A stretch of DNA of 64,000 nt from Aphanomyces cochlioides (taxonomy: Eukaryota; Oomycota; Saprolegniomycetes; Saprolegniales; Verrucalvaceae), in assembly GCA_019828595.1 (NCBI GenBank), contig JAHQRK010000024.1, positions 496,001 to 560,000 of the forward strand, in the 5' to 3' direction. The position numbers and the translations under genes are program-made. The notes below the pieces were generated by a model, which was given only the letters and a program-made list of their open reading frames with translations, did no database searches and was not told the origin of the DNA. Each line of letters starts with the position of its first letter. The stretch's first letter is position 1. This document shows positions 10,839-21,505 of this stretch, one piece after another.

Positions 10839-11226
10839 ATGGGTGCATCGAGCTCCAAGTACATCCACTCCAGTACGACCGTCGATGAACGCTCTCAAGT
10901 GTCATTTCCCTGCTCTAGGCAATGACTACGAGCTCGTGATCAAGTGCTCCAAGGAGCTGGAGTATATTCTCGAGGCATCGTTTGGCGCGCAAGGCAAAGG
11001 TCTTCACGAGAAGATTTCAGCGGCATCGAGTCAGTTGTCGCCTCGACTCGTCAAGCAAATGCGATTCCTTGCGACGATTCGGAATCGACTCATCCACGAG
11101 CGAGGTTTCGACCGCATTCCTGACCGTGAGCGCTTCATTCAACAGTTTGAAGAAGCTGCGAATGAATTGAATCAACTTGTGCAAGCGCGAGGCGGTGCTG
11201 GCGGTTCTTCCTGTGCTGTCATGTAG
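10839..11226 (+). CDS. Small HEPN-like protein with predicted myristoylation and CaaX motifs
   Basis: The ATG at 10839 gives MGASSSKYIHS, a textbook N-myristoylation start (Gly2, Ser6). A 46-bp intron (10873-10918, GTACGA...CTCTAG) joins it in frame to NDYELVIKCSKELEY. The 113-residue protein ends GGSSCAVM, a CaaX box whose Met favours farnesylation. The middle is all-helical in appearance and contains RNRLIHE, matching the R-x(4)-H signature of HEPN folds (Arg66, His71). The final 40 residues form an amphipathic helix (FIQQFEEAANELNQLVQ). Dual lipidation would fix it to a membrane. Function is unknown; HEPN folds are RNases or protein-interaction modules. An alternative upstream start at 10831 without the intron would lose the myristoylation motif. 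Confidence 0.72.
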
Positions 11227-11414
11227 CCGTCCAACGCGAATAGACTTCGACAAACAACACAACCCACTTATGTGGCTATCTTTTCTTCGTGGTATAACGC
11301 CCTTAAAGTAAATTACCACTCAAATGCAGCGACTAATTACTTGAGGATCTCCATCGACATGCTGACAAGAACATCCTTGGCTTTGAAATGACAACCCACT
11401 GGATCCGCATTTAA
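11227..11414. other. 3' flank of the small gene
   Basis: No feature seen apart from the left edge of the next transposon. Confidence 0.3.
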
Positions 11415-12100
11415 GGGCATTTCTAACGGTTGTCCCCATCCCTAAAAATATAGTGAGTTGGATTGGCCAGAAAATTTCCATTTGTTCTTTGGGACGCTTG
11501 TGGAAAGACGCTCGAGCTATCGGTGCGTCCCCAACAGAAGTGTTGTTTGAGACTGACTCATGAATTCCGGCGATGCGTTGGTACGACACTCAAACGAGTA
11601 TCAACCTTAACGTGGGTCCGTTTTCGGACAATTCCTCCTCTTCAAGCGAAGAGTATAATGATATGGAAGACGGAATTGCAACCATAGTCGTCTCTATGCA
11701 ATGTGGGAACCCAGTCTCGCTTGAATCTTGCCGGACTGGATCTGTTCTTGAGCATGGAATCCGTCAAAAATTGCATCCCAGAAGTCGCTTGAAGGCTGGT
11801 CCGAACCGGGCTGCGTTTTCAGTGGCTCGCAGCCACGTTGTGCACAAAGCTTTGTCGTCTTCTTCGACCCACTTGACGCCTTGGGCCATCGCAAGAATAT
11901 CCTCAAATGCGATAGGGACGCCCAATAATCGCTCGATATATGCTTGGGACTAGCCAATCAAAATGTTCTAGGGTATTGTCCCCATGTTCAGTCGGCAAAG
12001 GGACGTTGTAAGCAAATGTGAGGATGAGGACAGCAAGAAGGAGTCTCGTCCTTGTCCCTATCCCGGCCATTGGGATGGGGACACCCCGTTAGAAATGCCC
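11415..12100. mobile_element. Deletion derivative of a Harbinger-type transposon, 686 bp
   Basis: The left end GGGCATTTCTAACGG and the right end CCGTTAGAAATGCCC are inverted repeats (extended by TGTCCCCATCCC with a small gap). The element is flanked by TAA (11412-11414 and 12101-12103). It contains only a broken Myb/trihelix-like gene and no transposase, so it would depend on a partner element. Confidence 0.82.
11600..11957 (-). pseudogene. Broken Myb/trihelix-like gene inside the deleted Harbinger
   Basis: The minus strand reads EDDKALCTTWLRATENAAR, the start of a SANT/trihelix-like domain common in oomycete transposon accessory genes. It then continues one frame over as SSDFWDAIFDGFHAQEQI. 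The frame change and the lack of a start show decay. Confidence 0.6.
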
Positions 12101-12209
12101 TAAGCTGCGGGATAGTCGGGGAGCAATGAGTCGGACATGGGCATTGCCATTGAAGGTTATACTTCCGGTTGCATGACCCTTCGCTCATTGAGTTAACACG
12201 GAAGGACCA

Positions 12210-13416
12210 ATGCAAGAAGGCGAGTCCGTGTGCCGCAATTTCATCAAGCGGGTCATTACAGGCGCATTCCTCGCTTCCGGTATCGTGGCTATCTTCACAT
12301 TATGTCCCCGCATCGCAACGTCTGCCCTCATGTCGGTTCTCCTCGCTGTTTGCATGTGGGAGTTTTCCTGGCTCATGGCGCGGATCAAACCCCACTTGAT
12401 TGACGGCCCGCCGCTTGATTTGGAGCAATATGCCCTTGCCTCTCTAGCTGCACGATGGCAGCTCTCGTCTCGATCCATTGTGGTTGCTCTCTTTGCTCTG
12501 ACAATGACGATGGTGGTGGTTGCATTCTTCATTGGGTTCTACTATCTCGTCGGCAAGGACGCATTGAGCTTTGACGAAGACACGCTCTACAGCTCGTTTG
12601 TGCCCTACATTGCCGTCTCTGCCTCTGCTGGAGCGGTCTGCGCTGGCTTATCTCCGACAAAAGTCGACGCAGCGAACATTGCACTGGGCCAAGTCAGCTT
12701 TCTTGTCATTATCCTCGACACCGTCCTCTGTCCGTACGAGGACACGCACTGCACGTATGTGATCGACAGCGCCTTTGTCCTGACGTGCGAGTGCATTCTC
12801 ATGGGCATTCTCCATCTCAGTACAGCGCCAACCATGAAGGAGGCTTATATTCGCCTTCTCCTCGACCAAATGGGCATCGTGTACCTCGTCGGCCTCGTGC
12901 AAATCGTGTCCAACTTTGTCGATCTGTCTGCCGTGTCTGAAGGTCGCAAGGTTGTGCTCGTGCTGCTCTTTGCCGTGTGGGCTGCCGACTCGGGCAGCTA
13001 TTTCACAGGACATTTCCTCCGCTGGGTCGGCTACACTCGATACCACAAGCTCGCTCCACACTTGTCGCCCAATAAAGACGTCGAAGGCACTCTTGGAGGC
13101 GTGGTCTTTGCCCTGGCCGTGACGTTCATCGTGACTTATGTGCTGAATATGACGACTGCCGCAGTCACCAAGGCGCTCTTGACCATCGTCGCCATCCTCT
13201 TTAGTCGCTGTGGGTACGTGACGTTTCGTCCTAGCTAGCAGCGTCTTCCTTGGAACTCGTAGGGATCTCTTTGAGAGCCTTCTGAAGCGTGCTGCAGACG
13301 TGAAAGACTCTAGCCAGCTCCTTCCTGGCCACGGTGGCCTCCTTGATCGAGTCGATGCGCTCCTCTTTGCGTGCGTCGTCTTTGCCGTGTACAACATCCA
13401 TATTCAACTGATATAA
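12210..13416 (+). CDS. CDS1: Phosphatidate cytidylyltransferase (CDP-diacylglycerol synthase)
   Basis: Makes CDP-diacylglycerol from CTP and phosphatidic acid, feeding phosphatidylinositol and phosphatidylglycerol synthesis in the ER. About eight hydrophobic segments are visible from residue 10 onward. The CdsA features include [12 protein letters not shown] (metal/nucleotide site) and, after a 49-bp intron at 13214-13262, [18 protein letters not shown] followed by [13 protein letters not shown]. That last stretch matches the CDP-DAG synthase signature S-x-[LIVMF]-K-R-x(4)-K-D...H-G-G-x-x-D-R-x-D. The ATG at 12210 is the first in frame, and an ATTGG-type box lies upstream. About 385 residues, normal for eukaryotic family members. 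It converges with the next gene, leaving 14 bp between their stop codons. Confidence 0.93.
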
Positions 13417-13430
13417 TGCAAACTTTAAGC

Positions 13431-15783
13431 TTACGCAAAGTCCACAACGACTGGCAAACTCAAACTTGATGCATGCAACGCCGTGGCAGCCAGCGTCATA
13501 GAGCGAGTGGGGACGACATCCACGAAGTGTGCGCTGTCATGGCCCACAACGCGCAACTCGAGGACAGAGCCAGGTGGGACACGGTACGCAATCGGCAACA
13601 AGCCAAAGCGGACGCGAGTTGGATCATTCGCCGACACAGGGCGTTGGTCCGCGGTGAGGAAGGAATGACGCGGAACGGACGGATCGGCTACATGAGGGAG
13701 CAATTTGTCGGAGGAGTCGTCGACTTCATGGGCATGGGAAGCCCGGAAATGACCTTCCGTCACGTACGCCACGTGGCCCGTGGATGGCGTCAGGACGGTC
13801 AGGTAGACGAAAATGTCGGCCGCAATCGGCTCCGTCGACGTGTGCCACAGCGTAACTACAGGCGTGCCAACCATCTAGTCATGATGGAATCCTTGCAAAG
13901 CATCGTCGTTCATACCTTGAGAGGAGTGTCAAAGGGCTCCGCTGTAAAGATAATGTGGTTCGCCTTGTTCCATCCAGTGTACTTGATGGGATTAAACACT
14001 TCAATCGTCGACTGCCAGCGCGAGACGCCTGCCAGCGCTTGTTGTGATGATGATTGCCACGTGTACTGGCCGCCTTGGACGTTGGACGAGTTGGTGACCA
14101 ACTTGCGATCTTCCATCGAGAGGTAGAAGACATTGCGAACAACATTGGTCGGTGGCCACTCTGGGGAGGAATGCCATCGGTTCTCGCCGAGCATAAAGTA
14201 GTCGACGCCGCCTTTTTCAGGCGCGACTGTCGTTGTTCCAGTCGGTGAGACGTCAAGATGGCGGTGGAAAAACTCTAGAATGGGTACGACGTGGTCGCAA
14301 TCCGTCGGCTTGCTGAATTGCGTGTCAGGATTGTAGAAGAGCACGCCGCCATGGTTCCATGGACCGACTACAACCTAAAACGAAAGTTACCAAGATTGGA
14401 ATCGTTGGAGTGTACTTTGCTGTGGCTTGGCATGGCAGTGAAGCCTTGGAATGAGCTGCGCACGGTTTGATCGTACCAACCAGTGTAAAACAGCATCGGG
14501 ACCTAATTGATGTCGTTTAGACTGCTAGACTGCGCTGCTTCCTACCTCGGCAGTTTGAATATCATTGAGGACATTCACGAGAGAGAGATCGCTTGGAGTT
14601 ACGTCGCCACCTGCTGGTGTATCACGATTTAGCTTGGGGTTCACCTACGCCATGGCCTTTAGCAATGGATTCAATGATGAAGAGCGCACTGGAGTCTCCC
14701 AGTTGTCCTTGTGGCTTGCTATAGCTTCTTGCTACATGAAAGGATCAAATTACAACCCGACGACATGTTTGTGACCGTACAAGATCGTGGTAATTGCCCG
14801 ATGCTGGCGTCACGCCTTGAAAGAATAGCCAACCGAAAGCTTTCATGGACGGAAGCGACGAGAAGGCATTGTCGTCGAGGAATCTCGTCAATTCAAGCCA
14901 CTTATTCGTGAAGAAGTGCTGCGTCACGCCGCCTAGCCATAACAAAATGATGACTGAAGAAATTAGAGCTCTGAACCTGGCGCGGCAATGTCATTGTACA
15001 TGTCGTAAAAGATAAACATGGGCACGCAAGCTTTCACAGCAGGATGGTTCAATGAGGCAGTCTTGTATGCAGCCACGGCTTCGTAGCTGATGCCCCAAAG
15101 CCCAACGCGGCCATTACTCCATGATTGCTTTGTGATCCAGTCTAGAATATCAGCGCTGTCTTGGCGTTCCGTCATGCTCCTAGTCCAACCATTTCAGCGG
15201 GTGGCCTCCTGGTTTATCGTACCATGGATGTTCGAGCTTACCAAACGAAGCTCCTGCACCACGGACGTCCATCACAACGATTGCAAAGCCTTCTTGAACC
15301 ATGCGCTTGAAGTAACGCGAGTTGATGAAGTTGAAGGGCCGACCATCGTTGGCAAGGAGTCGCCATGGCCAACGAAGGCTCATCGAACGATGGTAGCGCG
15401 ATTGATTGAGGATACACGAGAACGTCGATCCTTGCGTTGGTAGGTACAGGTCAATCGCAATGCGAGTGCCGTCTCGCATAGTCACGTATTGCGAAGTCAT
15501 TGTAAACTCCGTCGCGTCCGATTTGGTTTCATGAGCCGCAAATCGATCCGACGGCTGGCGTGTGGCGAGCCATGTCTTGATCTTATTGTATGGCACGTAG
15601 ACGACAAGGCTGCACACGATCAACTAGACGAGAGATGAGCGAGTTTGTGACCATGTATGTTGTCGTCTCTACCGGGGACAGAACGAGCGTCGTCACGGCC
15701 AGGACACTCGCAGTGATGGCTTTCCCTACATAGTTCACGTCATCAAACCCATTCAGAGCAAGATTCTGGTCTACATAGCGACG
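13431..15783 (-). CDS. CocE/NonD-type serine hydrolase (X-Pro dipeptidyl-peptidase S15 family)
   Basis: An alpha/beta hydrolase of the CocE/PepX superfamily. In order: a hydrophobic N-terminal segment (ITASVLAVTTLVLSP then LIVCSLVVYVPYN), MRDGTRIAIDLYLP, VVMDVRGAGASFG, the nucleophile elbow GLWGISYEA (Ser), VPMLFYTGWYDQT (acid) and VVVGPWNHGG (His), then the C-terminal jelly-roll (DIFVYLTVL, RVPPGSVLELRVVGH). The triad appears complete. Several short introns are needed: 15624-15672, a GTACGA...CTAG intron near 15183-15225 that turns HPW into HPWSMTERQDSADILDW, and others near 14950 and 14360-14560. The N-terminal hydrophobic part suggests a membrane anchor or secretion. The exact start upstream of 15.78 kb and the join near 14950 are unresolved. 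Confidence 0.82.
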
Positions 15784-16874
15784 AGTTTCCTGGGTAAATC
15801 TCCTGGAGATCCTTGGACGGCTTCATCTTGACCAATGTGCTTCTCCACGCTTTTGACAGCCTTGACGTCGGATTGAAGCAAGTAACTCAGTTGAAAATAG
15901 TGTAAGTCGTCTGTGATTGGTAGAAATTTTAATCAGCCAATCAAATGACAGATCCAGAAACGAATTGACGACACTGACCTTCGCAGCTGAAGTTGCAAAA
16001 ATATCTCGAAGTCAAACAATTCGTAAACAAAGTGGATTACGATCTGGCCAAGACTACGCCAACGTATCTCCAGACCATGAGCTCGCCGCTACCGACAGAG
16101 TAGGGATGCCTACACACTCTAAGGTTGGAGCTATAGAGACTAGGCCAACGTGCTTTTATCAAAATAAGTCATTTTGTGGGTTGTATGACTTGACTGACCA
16201 GTAGGATCTCTACATGCTATCAATCGACGAGGTTTGAGGACGCATGCGATAGTACTAGGAATTGTAGGTATTGAGGTACGCACCGCAATCCTTGTAGGGA
16301 AGGTTTGATGTGTGAGGAGGTCGACGCAAGCTTGCATGGAGAACTATGACATTGAGTTATGGAATTGAATGATTTGAAAGCTTCCTGATGTAGCTCAGTA
16401 AGCTTGGAATTCAAAACGCATCGCTGTGATTAACTCGTGGCAGCTCATGGTGTGAATACTTTCTGCCCGGGGCACGTCGTCGTGAACTCTTCTAGGCTTG
16501 ATTGGCCACCTTGATATGGTTTCTAAGGGCTGGCCGAGGAAAGATGAGGCTGGTTTTCACAGGGAGCTTTCGATATCATTTTAAAAGACGGGCAACTTCT
16601 TATGATAATTGCAAGGCTGAAATCGCGTCACTGAGCGTCATCTTTCCCCATCGAGCTGACGGTTCCTCCACCTTGGATGATGGTTGTCCATGACGTTTAC
16701 TGGTATCTTTACTCAGATGTTATTCGGAATTAGTGTAACATTGAAGTATTCAAATAATCAATTTCTATTGGCCAAAAAGATTATTTTGACCAATCAAAAT
16801 CCGTTATTTGGATACAAATTCCAGGGGCATTTCCCCATCATTTGAAGAATTCGACAGAGGGGCAGTCTTAAGAC
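15784..16874. other. Intergenic region, about 1.1 kb
   Basis: Contains the promoter side of the hydrolase gene (ATTGG/CCAAT words at 15915-15945) and of the Dabb gene. Open frames here are short with no recognisable motif. Confidence 0.4.
16768..16800 (+). promoter_or_regulatory. Paired ATTGG/CCAAT boxes upstream of Dabb gene
   Basis: TCTATTGGCC and GACCAATCAA lie 75-110 bp before the ATG at 16875. The divergently placed paralogue has ATTGGTCAA, GCCAA and ATTGGCTATAAA words at a similar distance (17746-17790), so the promoter layout is probably shared. Confidence 0.5.
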
Positions 16875-17189
16875 ATGGTGGAGCACATTGTCCTGGTCAA
16901 GTGGAAGGTGACTGCAGACCCCGCCAAGATTGCAGAAGTTCAAGAAGCGACTATTGCGCTCAAAGACAAGATCCCTGGTATCATTGACGTCGCATTCGGC
17001 GAAGATTTCATGAAAGCTCGATCGTTGGAATTCACCCATGGACTTGTCATGCGCATGGACAAGAAAGAAACCGTCAAGGTGTACGAACAGCACCCTGAGC
17101 ACATCAAGGTCCTCAAGAAAATGATTCCCCTTGCCGAAAAGTTCTTGTCGATTGACTTTGAAAGCCCGCGCCACGTCTCGCGTCTGTAA
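16875..17189 (+). CDS. Dabb (stress-responsive A/B barrel) domain protein
   Basis: A 104-residue protein that is all one Dabb domain: MVEHIVLVKWK, IPGIIDVAFGEDF, FTHGLVMRMDKKETVKVY, HPEHIKVLKKMI. The H-x-V-L/F-x-K-W start and the central HGL/YEQHPEH region are family hallmarks. Dabb proteins form ferredoxin-like dimeric barrels; plant members are stress-induced, some relatives are cyclases. No intron. Its paralogue lies convergently 175 bp downstream. Confidence 0.9.
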   Translation: MVEHIVLVKWKVTADPAKIAEVQEATIALKDKIPGIIDVAFGEDFMKARSLEFTHGLVMRMDKKETVKVYEQHPEHIKVLKKMIPLAEKFLSIDFESPRHVSRL

Positions 17190-17364
17190 TTTGGAAATAG
17201 AGGCTGTGTTGTGTCCATCACGTCTTTCTCTATCGATCTCTGCCAGCTTTAAGCCAAGCACGCAGATGCTAAGCTACCATGAACATGAGGCAATTACAGA
17301 CTGCTAAGAAAGTTGATTCACAGTGTCAAAATGTATATTCGAGATGATACGTATGCTCACTAGC

Positions 17365-17676
17365 TTAGTTGGGTGTAAGGCGGGGGCTTTCAAAATCCAT
17401 GGCCAAAACGCTTTCAACGACTTCCCGGATCTTGTGGACGACTTGGACATGTTCTGGGTGCTCATCATAGAACTTGACTGTTTCCCTTGTGGCCATACGC
17501 ACGACAAGACCGTGCGTGAATCCTTGAGCACGGGTCTTGGTAATATCTTCACCGTAAGCAAGATCAACAATACCAGGGATCTTGTCCTTAAGTGCTTTGA
17601 TGGCGTTGCCAACTTCTTCAACCTTGGCTGGATCAGCGTCGGCCTTCCACTTGAACAAAACCACGTGCTCAATCAT
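17365..17676 (-). CDS. Dabb (stress-responsive A/B barrel) domain protein, paralogue
   Basis: 103 residues starting MIEHVVLFKWKADADPAK and containing IPGIVDLAYGEDITKT, FTHGLVVRMATRETV and HPEHVQVVHKI. It aligns without gaps to the neighbour at 16875-17189 at roughly 60 percent identity by eye, so the pair arose by inverted duplication. A longer frame to 17748 exists, but homology to the paralogue starts at the Met at 17676. Confidence 0.9.
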   Translation of the reverse strand: MIEHVVLFKWKADADPAKVEEVGNAIKALKDKIPGIVDLAYGEDITKTRAQGFTHGLVVRMATRETVKFYDEHPEHVQVVHKIREVVESVLAMDFESPRLTPN

Positions 17677-17820
17677 CCTTGTCGTTGCCGTCGAATTCGG
17701 GAATGAAGATGACTTTGTGGCCTTCGTTTGAGCTATCTCTAACTTCATTGGTCAAATTTTGCCAATTTAAGCAATTCTTATTGGCTATAAATTTACCATA
17801 CTGTCCGTGGTTGTAGAATA

Positions 17821-18283
17821 CTACCGTATTTCCCGTAGGCCTGCACCTTCGAAAATGATTTTGATTTGGGTGCAGGACAGTGAGCAAGATCATTCATGCA
17901 TCGAGCAACATGATTGGCAGTATATTTTCCTCCACTGGACTTGTCATTTCACTCTCTGGTCGCAGCGTGGCAATGTCGAGCATGGGAAGTTCATGAACTG
18001 ACGACGTCTTTCAACAAGCTTCGTGTGTCGTACAGCAGCGTGTGCCATCACCGACGTTGCAGCCGACTATGTCCATAGCCTTCAGCTGCATCGAATTTCG
18101 TGGTAAATGCACGATTGGACTTTTTCGTCCAATCACAATAGATTAGGTGCAGGCCTATGAGCACACACTTCTTTTCGTTGGTGTTTGAGAAGAATTCTAT
18201 ATAGATTATTGTATGGGTCATCTGAGTTGGGTGCAGGATCTTGAGTAAAAATCGTAGGTGCAGGCCTACGGGAAATACGGTAG
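17821..18283. mobile_element. TA-flanked MITE (Tc1/mariner-like), 463 bp
   Basis: The ends CTACCGTATTTCCCGTAGGC (continuing CTGCACCT) are exact inverted repeats of about 28 bp. Both sides are flanked by TA. The subterminal word GGTGCAGGA is also repeated inverted. No gene inside. TA duplication and the CTACCGTATTT end are mariner-like. Confidence 0.82.
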
Positions 18284-18289
18284 TACCAG

Positions 18290-18317
18290 TAACGTAAAAT
18301 CACGAATTTTTGCCCAA
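18290..18317 (+). repeat. Outer 28-bp inverted repeat, left copy
   Basis: Starts TAACGTAAAATCACGA and matches 31955-31982 in reverse complement at 27 of 28 positions. The two copies bound 13.7 kb of mobile DNA. Confidence 0.75.
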
Positions 18318-18455
18318 CACAAATATTTGCTCTGGTGCAATTTCACATTCATTTTTATTTAATTTCGTCCAATCAAATCATTCCAAACTTGAATTGGCTC
18401 AATAATTGGCTAAAAGTAATATTCCCGCGTTTTAAGCAGAACCTGTGAACCTTGA

Positions 18456-18644
18456 TTGAACGCCAATTTTGGCTATGCGCTAAAAGAGATCGTTCAAAAT
18501 GAGATCTTAACTTCGCCTGTTGTAGGCACCAATACACCGAGAAAGCGCAAAACAGTTGATGTTACCGGTCGTCTGTTGACACCAGACATGGTCCAGGCTA
18601 TGTTGCAGTCAAAGAAGAGAGAGAGTAGACGTAAGATTACATGA
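18456..18644 (+). CDS. Short basic peptide, possible fragment of a transposon protein
   Basis: 62 codons with a lysine/arginine-rich composition (TPRKRKTVDVTGRLLTPDM, then KKRESRRK). The codon pattern looks coding, but the frame is short and no family is recognised. It could be the N-terminus of a nearby transposon gene; inference only. Confidence 0.3.
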   Translation: MNANFGYALKEIVQNEILTSPVVGTNTPRKRKTVDVTGRLLTPDMVQAMLQSKKRESRRKIT

Positions 18645-18900
18645 CTTGAAAGTTAATGAATCGCAGTTCTGTGATGCGGTGTTTGTCTTCTGGAGGCTTG
18701 TCGAGGTAAACCCCCCTCCTGGATTCAATGGTGTGGTCGATTTTGCCATCAGAGCACTTTCGTTGATTTCAGTCCAAATTATGGAGCCAATCAATGAGCG
18801 TCAAGTGAATTTGCATCATATTATACACTGCGATGTTAAATATGAACACCATATTATAGACTTTCGCAATTAAAAATTAAATGTCTTACTTGATGAATAC

Positions 18901-19010
18901 GAGCTTTCGCAAAGACATAGCTATGTCGAAAGTGAAGGAACGTCACTTGAGTGTGAACGTTAGATATGATGGTATGCATGAATTTATAGTACCATGAAAG
19001 GCAGTTGGAA
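18901..19010 (+). repeat. Inner 110-bp inverted repeat, left copy
   Basis: Begins GAGCTTTCGCAAAGACATAG and ends GGCAGTTGGAA. The reverse complement is at 28343-28452 with one mismatch in 110. It contains the perfect 14-bp palindrome GACATAGCTATGTC (18914-18927). Confidence 0.95.
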
Positions 19011-19286
19011 GTTTGTGTAATATATATAAATAGATGTTTTTTGTGAAATATATTCGCCGGATACAGATAGAATGTGTGAAATATGAAATTTCACGAGACC
19101 CATAGACGTGATATATTTTCACTTGAAATATGCATCGTTGGGAAATATGATGAGATATATGGTTTTTGTGAAAGTACAATAACCGTACAATTTGTTGGCG
19201 TTTCGACCACTTCCCTTTGGCCTCGCAGGACGGCACACCAGAATCTAACTTGTAAATTGCTCGACGGTAGGACAAGGGTAGGCCGA

Positions 19287-21505
19287 ATGAGCTGCGAGGA
19301 GAACGAGGTGCAAACACGTGAGGTTGGTGATGACGTGATGGAGATGCGTCTGTCAAGCAGAATTCGCTACCAATACAACACTATCTTTCGGAGACTGCAA
19401 TGCTGGCTCGACGAAAATCACTCCAATTGCGTTAAAAACGGCAAGATTCGATTGCCTCTTGACCCCAGTGTTTGCAAGCAGTTTCTATATTATGAATCAA
19501 CCTCTGTGCGCAAGAGTCGGGCGGCCAAAACACAGTTTAAATCATCTTCAGCGATCGATGCATGCAGAAGCGCGATTGTGCATCTGTATAGAGAAGCAAA
19601 GGTGAAAATGTCCGATGAAATCACGACAATCCTTTCTGGTAGTCTTGTTACTTGAATGATACTGACATTGAGTAGATTTCTCGAGTGGATACAAGCGAAA
19701 AGTCGTGCAATTGAAAGAAGAAGGAGAAATGCCAATAGGAGAGGGAAAGAACCCAATGACAATCGATGGTAAAATTTGTCTTGTGTGATATCTAAACAAT
19801 CTAAGGTTACTATTTCTTGGCCAGAAAGGCCATTCAATGAGGGGAAAGCTACAGCGACAACCCAAATGCTCATTCATTCTTGCTGCTCTGTTGGAACCTT
19901 GTTGCCCGCTCGGCTACCGTCGGGTCAATTCGATTTGATCACATTTCTTGGGAGGGTGGGCTAATACATGTAGGCAGTGCTTCACTTGATGTAGGTGACG
20001 CTTTGGTCATTCAATATGGATTGATAAAGAATGACCAAGAGGGGAAGAACTGCACGCCTCGTCGAGTCTTTGCAAATCCTCAGGACCCATATATTTGTCC
20101 AATTTTGAGGTAATTATGCTACACTTAAACGACTCCACGCATTCACATAGTCTAGCACTTCTTGTTTTCACTCGTGGAGCCCGCAGGAGCAGCTCCTCGA
20201 CTATCGTCTTTGGTGATAATGCAAAGGAGCGGTTTTCAGCTTGGCTGACAAAGACATGCTCGCGCCATCAAGATGAAATGTTAAGTCTAGGGATAACTGC
20301 TGATGAAGTTGGCACCCACTCATTTAGAAAAGGCGTCGTCAGTGAGCTCTCGAATAATCCTGGTGGTCCTACCCACGTCTCTGTGTGCTTGCGCGCCGGA
20401 TGGTCTCTTGGCCCAGTCCAAGGCCACTACATTTTCTCTGGCCCTGGTGGCGACCAGTTTGTTGGTCGTGCTGCAGCAGGCTTGTCATTCTACTCGTCTG
20501 GTCTAATTATCTAATAGGATTGAATGTCTATACCAAAGACTTTGCAAGTCTTCCTCCACATTTTGTCGGCCAAGTCCTCAATTTACATGAGTGGGAAGCG
20601 ATTCTTCCTGGTTACATGGACTTCTACCCATCATCATTTCGATCTGCAGTTCCTTTTATGCTGGCCTCTCTTGTATGGCACCAAAAGTGGCTTCGAGAAA
20701 CACTGGACGACAAGCATCCACTGTTCTTTTCACCTGTGTGGCTGTCTGATATATTGCCAAAGCTGACTCATCGAGTGGAGGTGGGATGCTTATCTAATGA
20801 AAAGACCAAAATGAAAGCAACGGGGATCCCTCCCCATGTCATTATAGCGGACAAAATCAATACCCTCCAGCGTCAACTGATAGAATCCAATCAAACATCA
20901 ATGAGTTGCCGTCGACTGTCGGCGATATTGTGCTGTCACGGCTTAACCATACCGACTCTACTCAACCCTTTCAAGATTTGTCTGCATCATCAATTGATGA
21001 ACTTTGCTCCAAAATTGTCAATGAGCTCAAAAAACAACATCAACCAGGCTCCGATAAATGTGCAGCTCAATCGAGTAACATGAGTTCAAGCTCGGCTGAA
21101 GTCGAGCCACCTTGGTGGTCGCAAGCTGACCAGCGTCAAAATTCAACTCTAACGTGCCCTAGATTGAAATTATTTGACATGTGGAACTTGTGGTGGGCTG
21201 GTATGCCCACCCAGAAGTTGCCACCATTTCGGCTCCGCTCGCCAAAAGACTTCCCCCGCATGGTCGATCGTGTGAGCTACTCGAAGCTTTCAAAAGTTAT
21301 GAAGACATTGATGTCTTACTCTGATACCGAGCCGAATTGTGTCCCACGTCTCGATAATCCTTCACGAGCGGCGCTCTTCGTGACGTGCATTGAGCGTCTC
21401 GGAAATGATTTGAACCATAGCCACAAGAAAGTGCGAAATTTCGAGCAGATGATGCACTCAACATTGTATGCCCTCATTGCAAAGCATAAGGATCTTCAGG
21501 GATAA
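19287..21505 (+). pseudogene. Crypton-type tyrosine recombinase, decayed
   Basis: A tyrosine recombinase that would integrate and excise DNA through a Tyr-DNA link. The spliced reading contains FSSGYKRKVVQLKE, LLCWNLVARS (first Arg), WEGGLIHV, VFGDNAKERFSAWL, GTHSFRKG (the H-x-x-R motif) and RAGWSLGPVQGHYIF (candidate catalytic Tyr). The C-terminus (FDMWNLWWAGMPTQKLPPFR, RVSYSKLSKVM) resembles the GCR1_C DNA-binding domain typical of Cryptons. Introns: 19639-19675, about 19771-19806, about 20111-20150 and a 38-bp one near 20506-20544. Lesions: an in-frame TGA at 19838-19840 and a one-base frameshift near 20890-20905. Otherwise open, so recently inactivated. Confidence 0.82.

Noticed and set aside
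12648..13397. 249-codon open frame on the minus strand opposite the CDS1 gene
   Set aside because: Antisense shadow of the phosphatidate cytidylyltransferase exons; low-complexity His/Arg/Ala content and no motif.
13473..14126. 217-codon plus-strand open frame
   Set aside because: Lies opposite the hydrolase C-terminal exons, which have clear family motifs.
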